A DNA stretch of 64,000 nucleotides, from contig NZ_PNEO01000002.1 in assembly GCF_002870125.1 (NCBI RefSeq), forward strand, positions 124,001-188,000, given 5' to 3'. Below are positions 54,130 to 63,597 of this stretch, in pieces (position 1 is the stretch's first letter; each line of letters begins with the position of its first letter). The translations under genes were made by a program, and so were the position numbers. The DNA is from Burkholderia sp. WAC0059. GTDB lineage: Bacteria; Pseudomonadota; Gammaproteobacteria; Burkholderiales; Burkholderiaceae. The notes beneath the pieces were generated by a model. It did not search any database. It was not told the DNA's origin and saw only the letters and a list, made by a program, of their open reading frames with translations.

Positions 54130-55548
54130 TCATTCGCCATGCTGAAGAATGGGTCGTCGTGCCGCCGGGGACGTGTCAGCGCCGGGGCGGTACGCCGCCC
54201 CCGGATGAGTGGCGCGCAGGGTCGCGGCGCCGTCGGGGAACAGTTTTTCCCGTAGCGTGCCGCTGCCGTATTGCTGCTTGTAGGCTCCGCGCGCCTGCAG
54301 CGCGGGGACGGCCAGATCGACGAATGCGTCGAGCGATTCGGGCATCACGAGGCGAAACAGGTTGAAGCCGTCGACGTCGGTCTCGTTCGCCCACCGGATC
54401 AACTCGTCGGCGACGTCGTCCGGCGAGCCGACGACGAACGGCGAGCGCGCGCCGAACCGGTCGAGCACGGCGAGATCGCGCACGCGGATCGGCTCGTTGC
54501 TGAGGACGGTGAAGTTTTCGAGCATCGACCGGATCGCGTTGCTCTCGACGTACTCGACCGCCTCGTCGTATCCGTACTTCGAGAAGTCGACGCCGGTCCA
54601 GCCGGAGAGCAGCGCCAGTTGTCCGGCGACGTCGACGTGTCGGCGGTACTCGGCGTGCAGCGCCTGCGCCTCGTCGCGGGTTTCGGCGACGATCACGGTC
54701 GCGCCGGCGAACACCTTGATGTCCGCCGCGTCGCGTCCGGCCGATACCGCCTGACGGCGAATGTCGCGAACCGTGTTGGCGATGATCGCCTCGGTCTGGC
54801 CGTTGACGAAGATCGCCTCGGCATGGCGCGCGGCGAACGACCGGCCCGCCTTCGACGCGCCGGCCTGATAGATCACCGGCGTGCGCTGCGGCGAGGGCTC
54901 GGCGAGATGAATGCCGTCGACCTTGTAATACGGGCCGTCGTGCACGATGCGATGCACCTTGCGCGGATCGGTGAAAACGCCGCGCTGCCGGTCGCGCACG
55001 ACCGCGCCGTCTTCCCAACTGGCTTCCCAGAGCTGGTAGACGGCGGCCATGAAATCTTCGGCCGCCGCATAGCGGTCGTCGTGCCGGCGCGCCTGCGAAA
55101 GGCCCATGCCGCGCGCGCCGCTGTCCAGGTAGCCGGTCACCACGTTCCAGCCGACGCGCCCTTTCGTCAGATGGTCGAGCGTCGAAAAACGGCGGGCGAA
55201 CTGATACGGATGCTCGTAGGTCAGGTTCGACGTGATGCCGAAGCCGAGGTGCGTCGTGACCTGCGCCATCAGCGGCACGACGAGCGTCGGGTCGGCATTG
55301 GGCAGTTGCGCGGCGGTGGACAGCGCGGTCTCGGCCGAGTTGCCATAGACGTCGTAGACGCCGAAGACGTCCGCGAGAAAGATGCCGTCGAGCAGGCCGC
55401 GTTCGGCGGTTCGGGCGAGCGCGGTCCAGTAGTCGGGCGAATGGTAGTCGATCGACGCGTCGCGCGGATGCGACCACAGTCCGGCCCAGTTGTGGCTCGG
55501 CGCCGTCATGTTGAACGCGTTGAAGCGGAGTTCTTTCGGTCGGGACAT
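54130..55548 (-). CDS. NtaA/SnaA/DszA-family FMN-dependent monooxygenase (first of three)
   Basis: A 472-residue luciferase-like flavin monooxygenase. It opens LRFNAFNMTAPSHNWAGLW and has LARTAERGLLDGIFLADVFG, FARRFSTLDHLTKGRVGWNV and VIYQAGASKAGRSFA, the nitrilotriacetate monooxygenase signature set. It uses FMNH2 from a separate reductase. With a sulfonate-type ABC importer upstream, sulfone, sulfonate or sulfide oxidation is likely. ATG 55548 is the start. Confidence 0.9.
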   Translation of the reverse strand: MSRPKELRFNAFNMTAPSHNWAGLWSHPRDASIDYHSPDYWTALARTAERGLLDGIFLADVFGVYDVYGNSAETALSTAAQLPNADPTLVVPLMAQVTTHLGFGITSNLTYEHPYQFARRFSTLDHLTKGRVGWNVVTGYLDSGARGMGLSQARRHDDRYAAAEDFMAAVYQLWEASWEDGAVVRDRQRGVFTDPRKVHRIVHDGPYYKVDGIHLAEPSPQRTPVIYQAGASKAGRSFAARHAEAIFVNGQTEAIIANTVRDIRRQAVSAGRDAADIKVFAGATVIVAETRDEAQALHAEYRRHVDVAGQLALLSGWTGVDFSKYGYDEAVEYVESNAIRSMLENFTVLSNEPIRVRDLAVLDRFGARSPFVVGSPDDVADELIRWANETDVDGFNLFRLVMPESLDAFVDLAVPALQARGAYKQQYGSGTLREKLFPDGAATLRATHPGAAYRPGADTSPAARRPILQHGE

Positions 55549-55602
55549 GGTTCGGTACGGTCGGATGAGTGCCGGCAGCGGCGGGCCGCGCCCGTGCGGG
55601 CG

Positions 55603-56661
55603 TCAGGTCTTCGTCTGGTACGGGTTGAGCGCGTTCGTATAGAGATCCGCGACCTTGAGCTGCCCTTTGGGCACGACGTCCTGTCGCTCGGCGACCTGCA
55701 GCCAGAACGCCACGTCGGCCGGGTCGATCAGGCCGTGCGTCGGCCAGCGCAGCACCGAGTAGTCGCCCTTGCCGTCCTTCGTGTACATCCACGGCGCGAC
55801 CGCGGGGTCGACGCGGCCGAGCCGGACCCCCAGATCGACGACGTCCTGCTGGTGCTGGTTCGCGTAGTCGGCAGCCTTCGCGATCGCGGCGACGTAGCCG
55901 CGCACGATGTCGGGATGCTGGCTGATGAAGTCCTCGCGCACCATCGTGCCGCCGCGCTGAATCTTGCGTCCGGACAGGTCGGAAAGCTGGAATAGCTGGC
56001 GGTAGCCGCGGTGCTCGCGCAACTGCGCGTCGATCGGGCCGTAGGCGAAGACGGCGTCGACCGCGCCGCTTTGCAGCACCTGCTCGAGCTGCAGGTCCGG
56101 AATCGTCAGGAACTGCAGATCGCTCTGGTGCAGGCCGGCGCGGCCGACGTAGTCGAGCGTGAACCAGGCGCTCGAAAAGGTCACGCTGCGCATGCCGATG
56201 CGCTTGCCGCGCAAATCCTGCGGCGCGCGGATCGGGCTGTCGGCGCGCACGAACAGGCCGTCGCCGGCCGCGGCCGGATCGATGAACGGCGCGGAGTTCA
56301 CCACCTCTTTCACGACGAGGCCCTTCGCGCGGACGTTGTCGAGGTAGATGTAATCGGCGGACAGCGCGAAGTCGGTCACGCCGCTGGCGATGGCCACGGT
56401 GTACTGGTCGATCGGCAGCGACACCAGTTCGAGCGCCAGACCCTGCTCGGCGAAATACCCCTGGTGGTCCGCGAGAAACAGCAATTCGTAGCCGATCCAG
56501 CGCTTCGGGACGTCCATCACGCGGATCTTCTTCAGCGGTTGCGTGGCGGCCGCGCGAGCCGCGCGTATCGGCAGCGCGCCGAGCGTGGCGGCGGCGACGG
56601 GCACGGCCGCGACGCGGGCGGCGGTATGCAGGAAGTGGCGGCGGCTGACGTTCTTGGACAT
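55603..56661 (-). CDS. ABC transporter substrate-binding protein, sulfonate/nitrate type (Tat-like signal)
   Basis: A 352-residue binding protein. The signal carries a twin-arginine motif (VSRRHFLHTAA) followed by an Ala-rich hydrophobic stretch. The mature part shows YELLFLADHQGYFAEQGLAL and the SsuA-like DFALSADYIYLDNVRAKG. It is encoded downstream of its permease and ATPase genes and 54 bp upstream of the monooxygenase gene, so it probably captures the organosulfur substrate. Confidence 0.87.
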   Translation of the reverse strand: MSKNVSRRHFLHTAARVAAVPVAAATLGALPIRAARAAATQPLKKIRVMDVPKRWIGYELLFLADHQGYFAEQGLALELVSLPIDQYTVAIASGVTDFALSADYIYLDNVRAKGLVVKEVVNSAPFIDPAAAGDGLFVRADSPIRAPQDLRGKRIGMRSVTFSSAWFTLDYVGRAGLHQSDLQFLTIPDLQLEQVLQSGAVDAVFAYGPIDAQLREHRGYRQLFQLSDLSGRKIQRGGTMVREDFISQHPDIVRGYVAAIAKAADYANQHQQDVVDLGVRLGRVDPAVAPWMYTKDGKGDYSVLRWPTHGLIDPADVAFWLQVAERQDVVPKGQLKVADLYTNALNPYQTKT

Positions 56662-56773
56662 GGGAAGTTGTGCGGGGTGAATCGGGAGAGTAGGGAGCGT
56701 AGGGATAATCAGTGCGGAAAATTCGTGGCGGTTCGCGTTAGCGGCCGGTCTCGCGAGCGGGCGGGCAGACCGG

Positions 56774-57580
56774 CTAGAGCGCCTGCGCGCGCTGCACTTC
56801 ATCCTTGATCAGCGTCCAGAGCCGATGACGAAGCTGGCCGAATTCCGGCGACGATCGCAGATCGTCGGTGGCGGCGCGCTGGTCGAACGGGACGTCGACG
56901 ACCGCCTTGATCGTGCCCGGACGCGACGTCATGACGGCAACGCGCTGCCCCAGATAAATGGCTTCGTCGAGATCGTGGGTGATGAAGACGACGGTCTTCC
57001 TTTCCTGCTCCCAGATCCGGACGAGTTCCTGCTGCAGGATTTCCCGCGTTTGCGCGTCGAGCGCGCCGAACGGCTCGTCCATCAGCAACACCGACGGATC
57101 GTGCGCGAGGCTGCGGGCGATGGCCACGCGCTGGCGCATGCCGCCCGACAACTCGTGCGGGAAGCGCCCGGCAAAGCCGTCCAGGCCGACCAGCGCGAGA
57201 TAGCGCCGCGCGATCGCCTCGCGTTCGCGGCGGCCGATGCCTTTCGCTTCCAGTCCGAAGGCGACGTTCTGCAACGCCGTTCGCCACGGAAACAGCGCGA
57301 ACTGCTGGAATACGATGCCGCGATCGCTGGCGGGACCGTCGACCGTTTTCCCGTCGATGCGGATCGTGCCGCGCGTCGGCGCCGAAAGACCGCCGATCAT
57401 GTCGAGCAGCGAGGATTTTCCGCAGCCGCTCGGCCCGACTATCACGACGAACTCGCCGTCGCGGATGTCGAGGTTGACGTCGTTCAACGCCTCGAACGCC
57501 GGTTCCCTGCCGCCCGCCTCGTCGTTGCGCCCGAATCGCTTGCCGACGCCGTCGAGGCTGATTTTGACTTGCGCTGCCAT
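56774..57580 (-). CDS. ABC transporter ATP-binding protein, sulfonate/nitrate type
   Basis: A 268-residue ATPase. Walker A is GPSGCGKSS, the Q-loop FQQFALFPW, the signature LSGGMRQRVAIARSL, and Walker B VLLMDEPFGALD, then ITHDLDEA. It pairs with the permease gene 53 bp upstream and the binding-protein gene 112 bp downstream. ATG 57580 is the start. Confidence 0.94.
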   Translation of the reverse strand: MAAQVKISLDGVGKRFGRNDEAGGREPAFEALNDVNLDIRDGEFVVIVGPSGCGKSSLLDMIGGLSAPTRGTIRIDGKTVDGPASDRGIVFQQFALFPWRTALQNVAFGLEAKGIGRREREAIARRYLALVGLDGFAGRFPHELSGGMRQRVAIARSLAHDPSVLLMDEPFGALDAQTREILQQELVRIWEQERKTVVFITHDLDEAIYLGQRVAVMTSRPGTIKAVVDVPFDQRAATDDLRSSPEFGQLRHRLWTLIKDEVQRAQAL

Positions 57581-57633
57581 CGTGCCGTGGTGGTGGTTGC
57601 CGTTCGTGTTCGTCAGGACGCGCCGATCGCGCG

Positions 57634-58488
57634 TCAACCGGGATTGACCGCGGTTTTCCACGCGGTGAGACGCTTTTCGAGCCGGACGAGCAGCGTGTTG
57701 CAGATCATGCCGAGCAGGGCGATCACGATGACGGCGACGTACAGGATATGAATGCTCATCACGTACTGGGCGTTCGCGACCAGATAGCCGAGGCCGCTGC
57801 TCGCGCCGATCATTTCGGAAATCACGAGCATCAGAAACGAGTAGGTCGCCGCGAGACGCATGCCGGAGATGATCGAGGGGATCGCCGACGGAATCAGGAC
57901 CTTCATGAAGATGTCCCGTCGCCGCAGCGAAAGCGAACGCGCGTATTTGACCAGCGAGGGATCGACGTATTTGACGCCTGCCATCGTGCCGAGCAGGATC
58001 GGCCAGACCACGACCCAGTAGATGATCAGCACCTTCGTCAGATAGCCGACGCCGAAGAACATGATGAAGACCGGAAACAGCGAGACCGGATTGGTTTGCC
58101 GGAAGAGCTGCAGCAACGGGTTCAGGTATCGGTCGAGCGTCGAATACCAGGCCAGCAGAATGCCGAGCGGAACGGCCGTCACGACGCCGAGCGCGAACCC
58201 GCCCAGCGCGCGCCCGAGACTCACGCCGATGTGCACGAACAACTGACCGCTCAGCGCGAAACGCACGCCGTAGACGACCACTTCCGAGAACGGCGGCAGG
58301 AAGGTCCGATTGACCCAGCCGAGGCGCGGCGCCAGCTCCCAGGCGAGCAGGAACAGGACGATCGCGAGCGAGCGCTCGACGACCGGGCGCGCATAGCGCC
58401 ATAGCGACGCCGTTGCGGACGGACGCTGCCTGGCCGGGCTGTCGCCGCCGGCCGGGAAAGTCAGGGGCAACTGTTCGTCTGGGGGCAT
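57634..58488 (-). CDS. ABC transporter permease, sulfonate/nitrate type
   Basis: A 284-residue permease with about six membrane segments. The conserved cytoplasmic loop is SLSLRRRDIFMKVLIPSAIP, and ISGMRLAATYSFL follows. The start at ATG 58488 gives the usual short polar N-terminus. It is the first gene of the leftward operon of permease, ATPase, binding protein and monooxygenase genes. Confidence 0.92.
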   Translation of the reverse strand: MPPDEQLPLTFPAGGDSPARQRPSATASLWRYARPVVERSLAIVLFLLAWELAPRLGWVNRTFLPPFSEVVVYGVRFALSGQLFVHIGVSLGRALGGFALGVVTAVPLGILLAWYSTLDRYLNPLLQLFRQTNPVSLFPVFIMFFGVGYLTKVLIIYWVVVWPILLGTMAGVKYVDPSLVKYARSLSLRRRDIFMKVLIPSAIPSIISGMRLAATYSFLMLVISEMIGASSGLGYLVANAQYVMSIHILYVAVIVIALLGMICNTLLVRLEKRLTAWKTAVNPG

Positions 58489-58895
58489 GGCGGCGCGCGG
58501 TAACGGGTCGTCGAACGGAAAGCGTTCCACTATAAAGTGGGCGGCGGAGCGCGACAAACAACGAATCCGGATAAGGTTATGCGCCGTGCGGTTGCCGCTG
58601 GACGGGTAGGGGACGATCGACTCGACGACCGTGCCCGGGCCGGGCGAGGCGCATGACGGGCGCGATTTGCGGGGCGGCCGGCGAGCGGGGCACGACGGAA
58701 GCCGTATCGGTCGCGATGGGCTGCGACGGGCTGCGATAGGCCGCGAAGCGCAGTCGGCGAAACGGCGCGGCCGTCCTCCTTTAAAACGTCGCTTAGCGCG
58801 TCGCGGCATATCGATGTGCCGATTTCTTCGTGGCGCCGGGTTGCCCTCGGGACGAAAATAAGCGGATTCCGTTTTGTCCTTCAGGTGGCCACGTC
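58489..58895. other. Divergent intergenic region between the two organosulfur gene groups
   Basis: This 407-bp space should hold promoters for the leftward importer operon and the rightward DUF3088-monooxygenase group. CCAC-TATAAA-GTGG at 58527-58540 is a small inverted repeat near the importer start. Nothing else was recognised. Confidence 0.4.
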
Positions 58896-59240
58896 ATGAG
58901 CCGAGATCTTCTCCTGCTGCTCGAGCCCGGCTTCACGGACCCGCGCTATCCAGGCGAGCGCTTCATTTGCCCCGACGGCGCGCCCATCGAGGGGCTGCTG
59001 GCGAGCGATCCGTCCCGGGTCGCGAGCCTCGACGTGCGCCGCGTGCCGTTCGAGCGGCCGCGCAAGACCGTGATCGAGGCGCTCGACGAGGCGCATCAGG
59101 GTCTGCCGGTGCTCGTGCTCGGCGACGAGCTGCCCGCGCCGGCCGACGCGCAGACGCTCGGCGAGCGGCGCTTCGTTTCCGACACGCGCCGCATCCTCGA
59201 ATTGCTGGCCGAGCGCCACGGTTTCCCCAAAGTCCACTAA
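58896..59240 (+). CDS. DUF3088 family protein
   Basis: A 114-residue protein with the DUF3088 pattern: LLLLLEPGFTDPRYPGERFI, then CPDGAPIEGLLASDP, DVRRVPFERPRKTVI and GLPVLVLGD. The fold looks thioredoxin-like, and the redox Cys pair is reduced to one Cys in FICPDGAP. Function unknown. It is placed 106 bp before two NtaA-type monooxygenase genes, so it may serve organosulfur metabolism. Confidence 0.75.
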   Translation: MSRDLLLLLEPGFTDPRYPGERFICPDGAPIEGLLASDPSRVASLDVRRVPFERPRKTVIEALDEAHQGLPVLVLGDELPAPADAQTLGERRFVSDTRRILELLAERHGFPKVH

Positions 59241-59346
59241 TCGTCCGACGCGTTTTCCGCGCGTCCTTGCCGATTCTTTTTCCGGCGCGGCCACGGGACG
59301 TCATGCCGGCGTCCGCGCGCCCACCGCTTACTCCGGAGCATTCACG

Positions 59347-60702
59347 ATGAGCGAATCCACAGGCCGCGACGCGCCCCGCCGTCTGCACCTGAACGTCAAC
59401 ATCCTGCACTCGGGCTTCGTGCCGTCCGCCTGGCGGCTGCCCGATGCCGACCCGCGCGCCTTTATCGACGTCGGCCACTACGTGCGCGTCGCGCAGATCG
59501 CCGAGGCCGGGAAGCTCGACGCGGTGTTCCTTGCCGATCACGCGTCGATCGCCGACCAGATCGAATTCCGCCCGATTCCCGCGATCGAGCCGACCGTGCT
59601 GCTCGCGAGCATCGCGGCGGCCACGACGCACATCGGCGTGATCGGCACGGCCTCGACGAGCTACAACGAGCCGTACAACATCGCGCGCCGCTTCGCCTCG
59701 CTCGACCACGTGAGCGGCGGGCGCGCCGGCTGGAACGTCGTGACGACGGCCGACGCGCCGTCCGCGCGCAACTTCGGCCGCGACGCGGTGCCCGACCATG
59801 CCGAGCGCTATGCGCGCGCGGCCGAGTTCACCGATGTCGTGAAGGCGCTCTGGACGAGCTGGGACGACGACGCGTTCGTCGGCGACAAGGCGAGCGGCCG
59901 CTTCACCGACCCCGCGAAGATCCGGCCGATCGCGCATCGCGGCCGGTACTTCAACGTGCAGGGCCCGCTCAACCTGCCGCGCTCGGCGCAGGGCTATCCC
60001 GTGCTCGTGCAGGCCGGCGGCTCGGGGGACGGGCGCGATCTCGCCGGGCGTCACGCCGAGGCCGTGTTCTCCGCTTCGCAGTCGTTCGACGAATCGTTCG
60101 CCTATCGCCGCGACCTCAACGCGCGCGCCGCCGCCTACGGCCGCACGGGCGGCGTGAAGGTGCTGGCCGGGCTCACGACGATCATCGGCGCGACGGAGGC
60201 CGAGGCGCTGCGCCGCCGCGACGAACTCGTCGATCTGATTCCGCTGGCCTACAGCCTCCACCGGCTGGCGGGCACGCTCGGCGTCGACGCCTCGCGCCTG
60301 AACCCCGACGCGCCGCTGCCCGACGATCTCGTGCTGCCGGGCGGCGGCAACGGCAACCATACGTTCTTCCACGCGACGATCGCGCACGCGAAGCAGCACG
60401 GCTACACGGTGCGCGAGCTGATCCGCTCGTTCGCGGGCGGCGGCGGGCATCGCGTGATCGTCGGCACGCCCGAGCAGATCGCCGACGACATCGAGCACTG
60501 GTTCAAGGGCGGCGCGGCGGACGGCTTCAACCTGATGCCCGACGTGCTGCCGGACGGCCTGCAGGACTTCGTCGACGGCGTCGTGCCGATCCTGCAGCGG
60601 CGCGGCCTGTTCCGGACCGAATACGAGGGCACGACGCTGCGCGAGCACTTCGGCCTCGCGGTTCCGGACGGCGCCGCGCCGCAGTGGCGCGAGAGCGCCT
60701 GA
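59347..60702 (+). CDS. NtaA/SnaA/DszA-family FMN-dependent monooxygenase (second of three)
   Basis: A 451-residue luciferase-like monooxygenase. It contains LHLNVNILHSGFVPSAWR, AGKLDAVFLADHASIAD, ARRFASLDHVSGGRAGWNVV and PVLVQAGGSGDGRDLAGRHA. It is most similar in the window to the gene that follows at 60826, indicating an old tandem duplication. It needs FMNH2 from a reductase not present here. The likely role is desulfonation or oxidation of organosulfur compounds, by context. Confidence 0.9.
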   Translation: MSESTGRDAPRRLHLNVNILHSGFVPSAWRLPDADPRAFIDVGHYVRVAQIAEAGKLDAVFLADHASIADQIEFRPIPAIEPTVLLASIAAATTHIGVIGTASTSYNEPYNIARRFASLDHVSGGRAGWNVVTTADAPSARNFGRDAVPDHAERYARAAEFTDVVKALWTSWDDDAFVGDKASGRFTDPAKIRPIAHRGRYFNVQGPLNLPRSAQGYPVLVQAGGSGDGRDLAGRHAEAVFSASQSFDESFAYRRDLNARAAAYGRTGGVKVLAGLTTIIGATEAEALRRRDELVDLIPLAYSLHRLAGTLGVDASRLNPDAPLPDDLVLPGGGNGNHTFFHATIAHAKQHGYTVRELIRSFAGGGGHRVIVGTPEQIADDIEHWFKGGAADGFNLMPDVLPDGLQDFVDGVVPILQRRGLFRTEYEGTTLREHFGLAVPDGAAPQWRESA

Positions 60703-60825
60703 CGGCGACTGCCGCGCCGCGCGCGTCCTCTAACCGGGGCCGCGCGGCGTCATGCGGCGGGCGTGCCTTCGCGCGCCGCGTCTGTCTTTCTCCCGCGTCT
60801 TTTTCCTTCAGCGACGGCGAACTTC

Positions 60826-62187
60826 ATGAGCCAACGTTCCGGACACCTGCGCCTCGGCGCCTTTCTGTATCCCACCGGGCATCACATCGCCGCCTGGCGT
60901 CATCCGCACGCGAAGGCCGACGCAGGCGTCGATTTTCGCCATTACGTGCAGCTCGCGCAGGCCGCCGAGGCCGCGAAGTTCGATCTCGTCTTCCTGGCCG
61001 ACGGCGCCGGCACGCGTGGCGACGACATCGACTTCCTCAGTCGCACCGCGCACAGCTACGTCGCGCAGTTCGAGCCGCTCACGCTGCTTTCAGCGCTCGC
61101 CGCCGTCACCGGCCGCATCGGGCTCGTCGGCACGGCCTCGACGAGTTTCAACGAGCCGTATCACGTCGCGCGCAAGTTCGCCTCGCTCGATCACATCAGC
61201 GGCGGACGCGCGGGCTGGAACCTCGTGACGACGTCGAACGGCCACGAGGCGAAGAACTTCAACCTCGACGAGCACATCGCCCATGCCGAGCGCTACGAGC
61301 GCGCCGTCGAATTCGCCGAGGTGGTCGAGGGGCTCTGGGACACCTGGGACGACGACGCCTTCGTGCGCGACAAGGCGGCCGGACGCTTCTTCGATCCGGC
61401 CAAACTGCGCGTGCTCAATCACCGGGGCCGGTTTTTCCGCGTGCGCGGTCCGCTGAACGTCTCGCGCGCGCCGCAGGGGCGCCCGGTCGTCGTGCAGGCG
61501 GGCTCGTCCGAGGCCGGCCGTGCGCTGGCGGCGCGCACCGCGGAAGTCATCTTCACGGCGCAGCAGACGCTGGAAGACGCCGTCGCGTTCTACGCGGACG
61601 TGAAAGGGCGCATGGCGCAATACGGCCGCCATCCCGACGACCTGAAGATCATGCCGGGCGTGATGCCGATCGTCGGGCGTACCGAGGACGAGGCGCGGCG
61701 CAAGTTCGATGCGCTCCAGGCGCTGGTCGCGCCCGAAGTGGGGCTCGCGATGGTCTCTACGCTGACGGGCGGTTTCGACCTGTCGGGCCTGCCGCTCGAC
61801 GGGCCAATTCCCGAACTGCCGGAGACGAATGCGAGTAAGAGCCGGCAGACGCTGATGCTGGAATTAGCGCGCCGCGAGAACCTGACGATTCGCGAGCTGT
61901 ATCTGCGGGTGGCGGGCGCGCGCGGCCACTGGCAGCTCGTCGGCACGCCGGCGCAGATCGCCGACGCGCTCGAGGAGCGCTTCGTCCATTACGGCGCCGA
62001 CGGCTACAACGTGATGCCGGCGCTGCTGCCCGACAGCCTCGACGACTTCATTGAACTGGTGCTGCCGGAGTTGCGGCGGCGCGGACTGTTCCGCAGCGAA
62101 TACGAGGGCAGCACGTTGCGCGAGCACCTGGGGCTCCGGCGGCCGGCCTGGCGGTACGGGCGCGCGGGGGAAGTGGCGGCGGTCTGA
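60826..62187 (+). CDS. NtaA/SnaA/DszA-family FMN-dependent monooxygenase (third of three)
   Basis: A 453-residue luciferase-like monooxygenase with LRLGAFLYPTGHHIAAWRHP, AAKFDLVFLADGAGTRG, FASLDHISGGRAGWNLVTT and PVVVQAGSSEAGRALAA. HHIAAWRHP is typical of the branch linked to sulfonate use. It lies 123 bp after the second monooxygenase gene on the same strand. No terminator is recognised after it. Confidence 0.9.
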   Translation: MSQRSGHLRLGAFLYPTGHHIAAWRHPHAKADAGVDFRHYVQLAQAAEAAKFDLVFLADGAGTRGDDIDFLSRTAHSYVAQFEPLTLLSALAAVTGRIGLVGTASTSFNEPYHVARKFASLDHISGGRAGWNLVTTSNGHEAKNFNLDEHIAHAERYERAVEFAEVVEGLWDTWDDDAFVRDKAAGRFFDPAKLRVLNHRGRFFRVRGPLNVSRAPQGRPVVVQAGSSEAGRALAARTAEVIFTAQQTLEDAVAFYADVKGRMAQYGRHPDDLKIMPGVMPIVGRTEDEARRKFDALQALVAPEVGLAMVSTLTGGFDLSGLPLDGPIPELPETNASKSRQTLMLELARRENLTIRELYLRVAGARGHWQLVGTPAQIADALEERFVHYGADGYNVMPALLPDSLDDFIELVLPELRRRGLFRSEYEGSTLREHLGLRRPAWRYGRAGEVAAV

Positions 62188-62422
62188 GGGCGGGGCGGGA
62201 TGCCAGTGGATGCTCCGTCATCGCGTCGGTGTTGAAGCCAAATATTTACTGCTGCAAAAAATGAAGTTGTATAGCACCGCGTTCCCTTGCAGGCCGATCT
62301 GCTCCACGAATCCAGACCGCCTTTATTCCGTTAAAATTCACAGAGCCAAACCCGCCAAAATATTCCCCAGGCCATCTTCTATCCCCGATTTGTAGTGGTA
62401 GCGATGCTGCCGTTGTTTTTCC

Positions 62423-62743
62423 TCAATCAGCGAACACTTCCTGGAGCGTCCGCAATGTTTCCGACAACGTTTTATCGGCCAGCGCACCTTCTTTCTTGAC
62501 CAGCCGCACCTTGTCCACGGTCCGGATCTGGTCCAGCAAGATTAACCCGTGCTTTCGCTTAAATGTCACCGGCACGCGAAACGGCGCTGTCCGGCCTTTC
62601 GACGTCATTGGCGCAACAATGACCGTGCGCAGATGATCGTGCAGTTCCGGCGGCGACACCACCACGCAGGGCCGGGTCTTCTGGATTTCGCTGCTGAGCG
62701 TTGGGTCGAGGGCAACCAGCCACACCTCACCGCGCACTACCAC
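62423..62743 (-). CDS. mazF: Type II toxin, MazF/PemK family endoribonuclease
   Basis: A 106-residue MazF-fold toxin: VRGEVWLVALDPTLSSEIQK, TRPCVVVSPPELHDHL, then TVIVAPMTSKGR and GLILLDQIRTVDKVRL. MazF proteins cleave mRNA at specific short motifs. The start is GTG 62743, overlapping the antitoxin stop by seven bases, the usual coupling in these modules. The region has lower GC than the preceding operon. Confidence 0.92.
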   Translation of the reverse strand: MVVRGEVWLVALDPTLSSEIQKTRPCVVVSPPELHDHLRTVIVAPMTSKGRTAPFRVPVTFKRKHGLILLDQIRTVDKVRLVKKEGALADKTLSETLRTLQEVFAD

Positions 62744-62991
62744 ACCAGCTCCGCGTCATCCGCGTTACCGAACCCGCCCATCACCAGTGCGTCATCGCCG
62801 GACTCGGCCAGCGCCTTGCTCGCTTCGGCCCAGCCCTCGCGGGCCTTTTTCTGCGGACGCCGGATCACCAGCGCATCGTCCTGAACTTCCATTGCAGCTT
62901 CATCGTCAACTTCCAACCCCAGTTGCGCCAGGATCGGGCGGGGGATCAACACCCCTTGAGAATTACCCATCTTTCGGATCGTGATTTTCAT
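62737..62991 (-). CDS. mazE: Type II antitoxin, MazE/AbrB (SpoVT) family
   Basis: An 84-residue antitoxin with the swapped-hairpin DNA-binding domain at the N-terminus (MKITIRKMGNSQGVLIPRPI) and an acidic C-terminal toxin-binding tail (DDALVMGGFGNADDAELVW). AAGG just precedes ATG 62991. It should neutralise MazF and repress the operon from a palindrome just upstream. Confidence 0.92.
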   Translation of the reverse strand: MKITIRKMGNSQGVLIPRPILAQLGLEVDDEAAMEVQDDALVIRRPQKKAREGWAEASKALAESGDDALVMGGFGNADDAELVW

Positions 62992-63004
62992 AGCCTTAAA
63001 GTAC

Positions 63005-63015
63005 TAACAATGTTA
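63005..63015. promoter_or_regulatory. Palindrome upstream of mazEF
   Basis: TAACA-A-TGTTA, a perfect 5-bp inverted repeat 13 bp before the mazE start, a possible autoregulatory operator. The stretch from 63016 to about 63324 holds no recognisable gene. Confidence 0.45.
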
Positions 63016-63324
63016 TGCCGAATCTCTCGCCTTGTTCACGTCAATATAACGTCGTGTGTCATCGAGCTCCGGTTTCAAGGAAAATTCCCTTCGAAACAAA
63101 CCACGAAAGCACGAAGCACATGGACAAAAAAGCCCGCGCCTCCGTGTACATAGACGGCGCCTCCCGCAGCACCAGCAGATACCGGCGCAACGATCATTCG
63201 ATCTCTCAACCCTTTCAAAACGCCTTCATCCCCCTCGAAAAGCAAGCCCCGGCGCGCGTCACGCCGCCTTTTTACGGCACAGCAGGGTTAATCGGTTGAC
63301 GTCCCGAAGCACGGCCCATTACGC

Positions 63325-63500
63325 TTGCGCGCAGATGGTTCCCGGCGACGGGATCAAAAGGGAACGCAGTGGAGGCTTTCGCGCCTCGAGTCTGCGGCTG
63401 CCCCCGCAACTGTGAGCGGCGAGTCCATGCCAGAAGGGCCACTGGGAAACCGGGAAGGCCGGCAATGGGCGTCGACCCGCGAGCCAGGAGACCTGCCATC
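63325..63500 (+). promoter_or_regulatory. Cobalamin riboswitch
   Basis: The conserved blocks of the cobalamin aptamer appear in order: GGTTCCC (63337-63343), AAAAGGGAA (63356-63364), the B12 box GCAACTGTGAGCGG (63406-63419), GCCACTGGGAA (63438-63448), GGGAAGGC, and GAGCCAGGAGACCTGCC (63481-63497). The NiCoT permease start is about 100 bases downstream. Such riboswitches lower expression of cobalt transport or B12 genes when cobalamin is sufficient. End coordinates are approximate. Confidence 0.93.
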
Positions 63501-63597
63501 TACCGGCGTCGACGCATACGCATCGGGCGGGGTGCCCCGGTGAAGGTTCTGCTGCCTGGGCCGGTTTGCCGAGACGAACGCCATTGGAGGCAGAACC

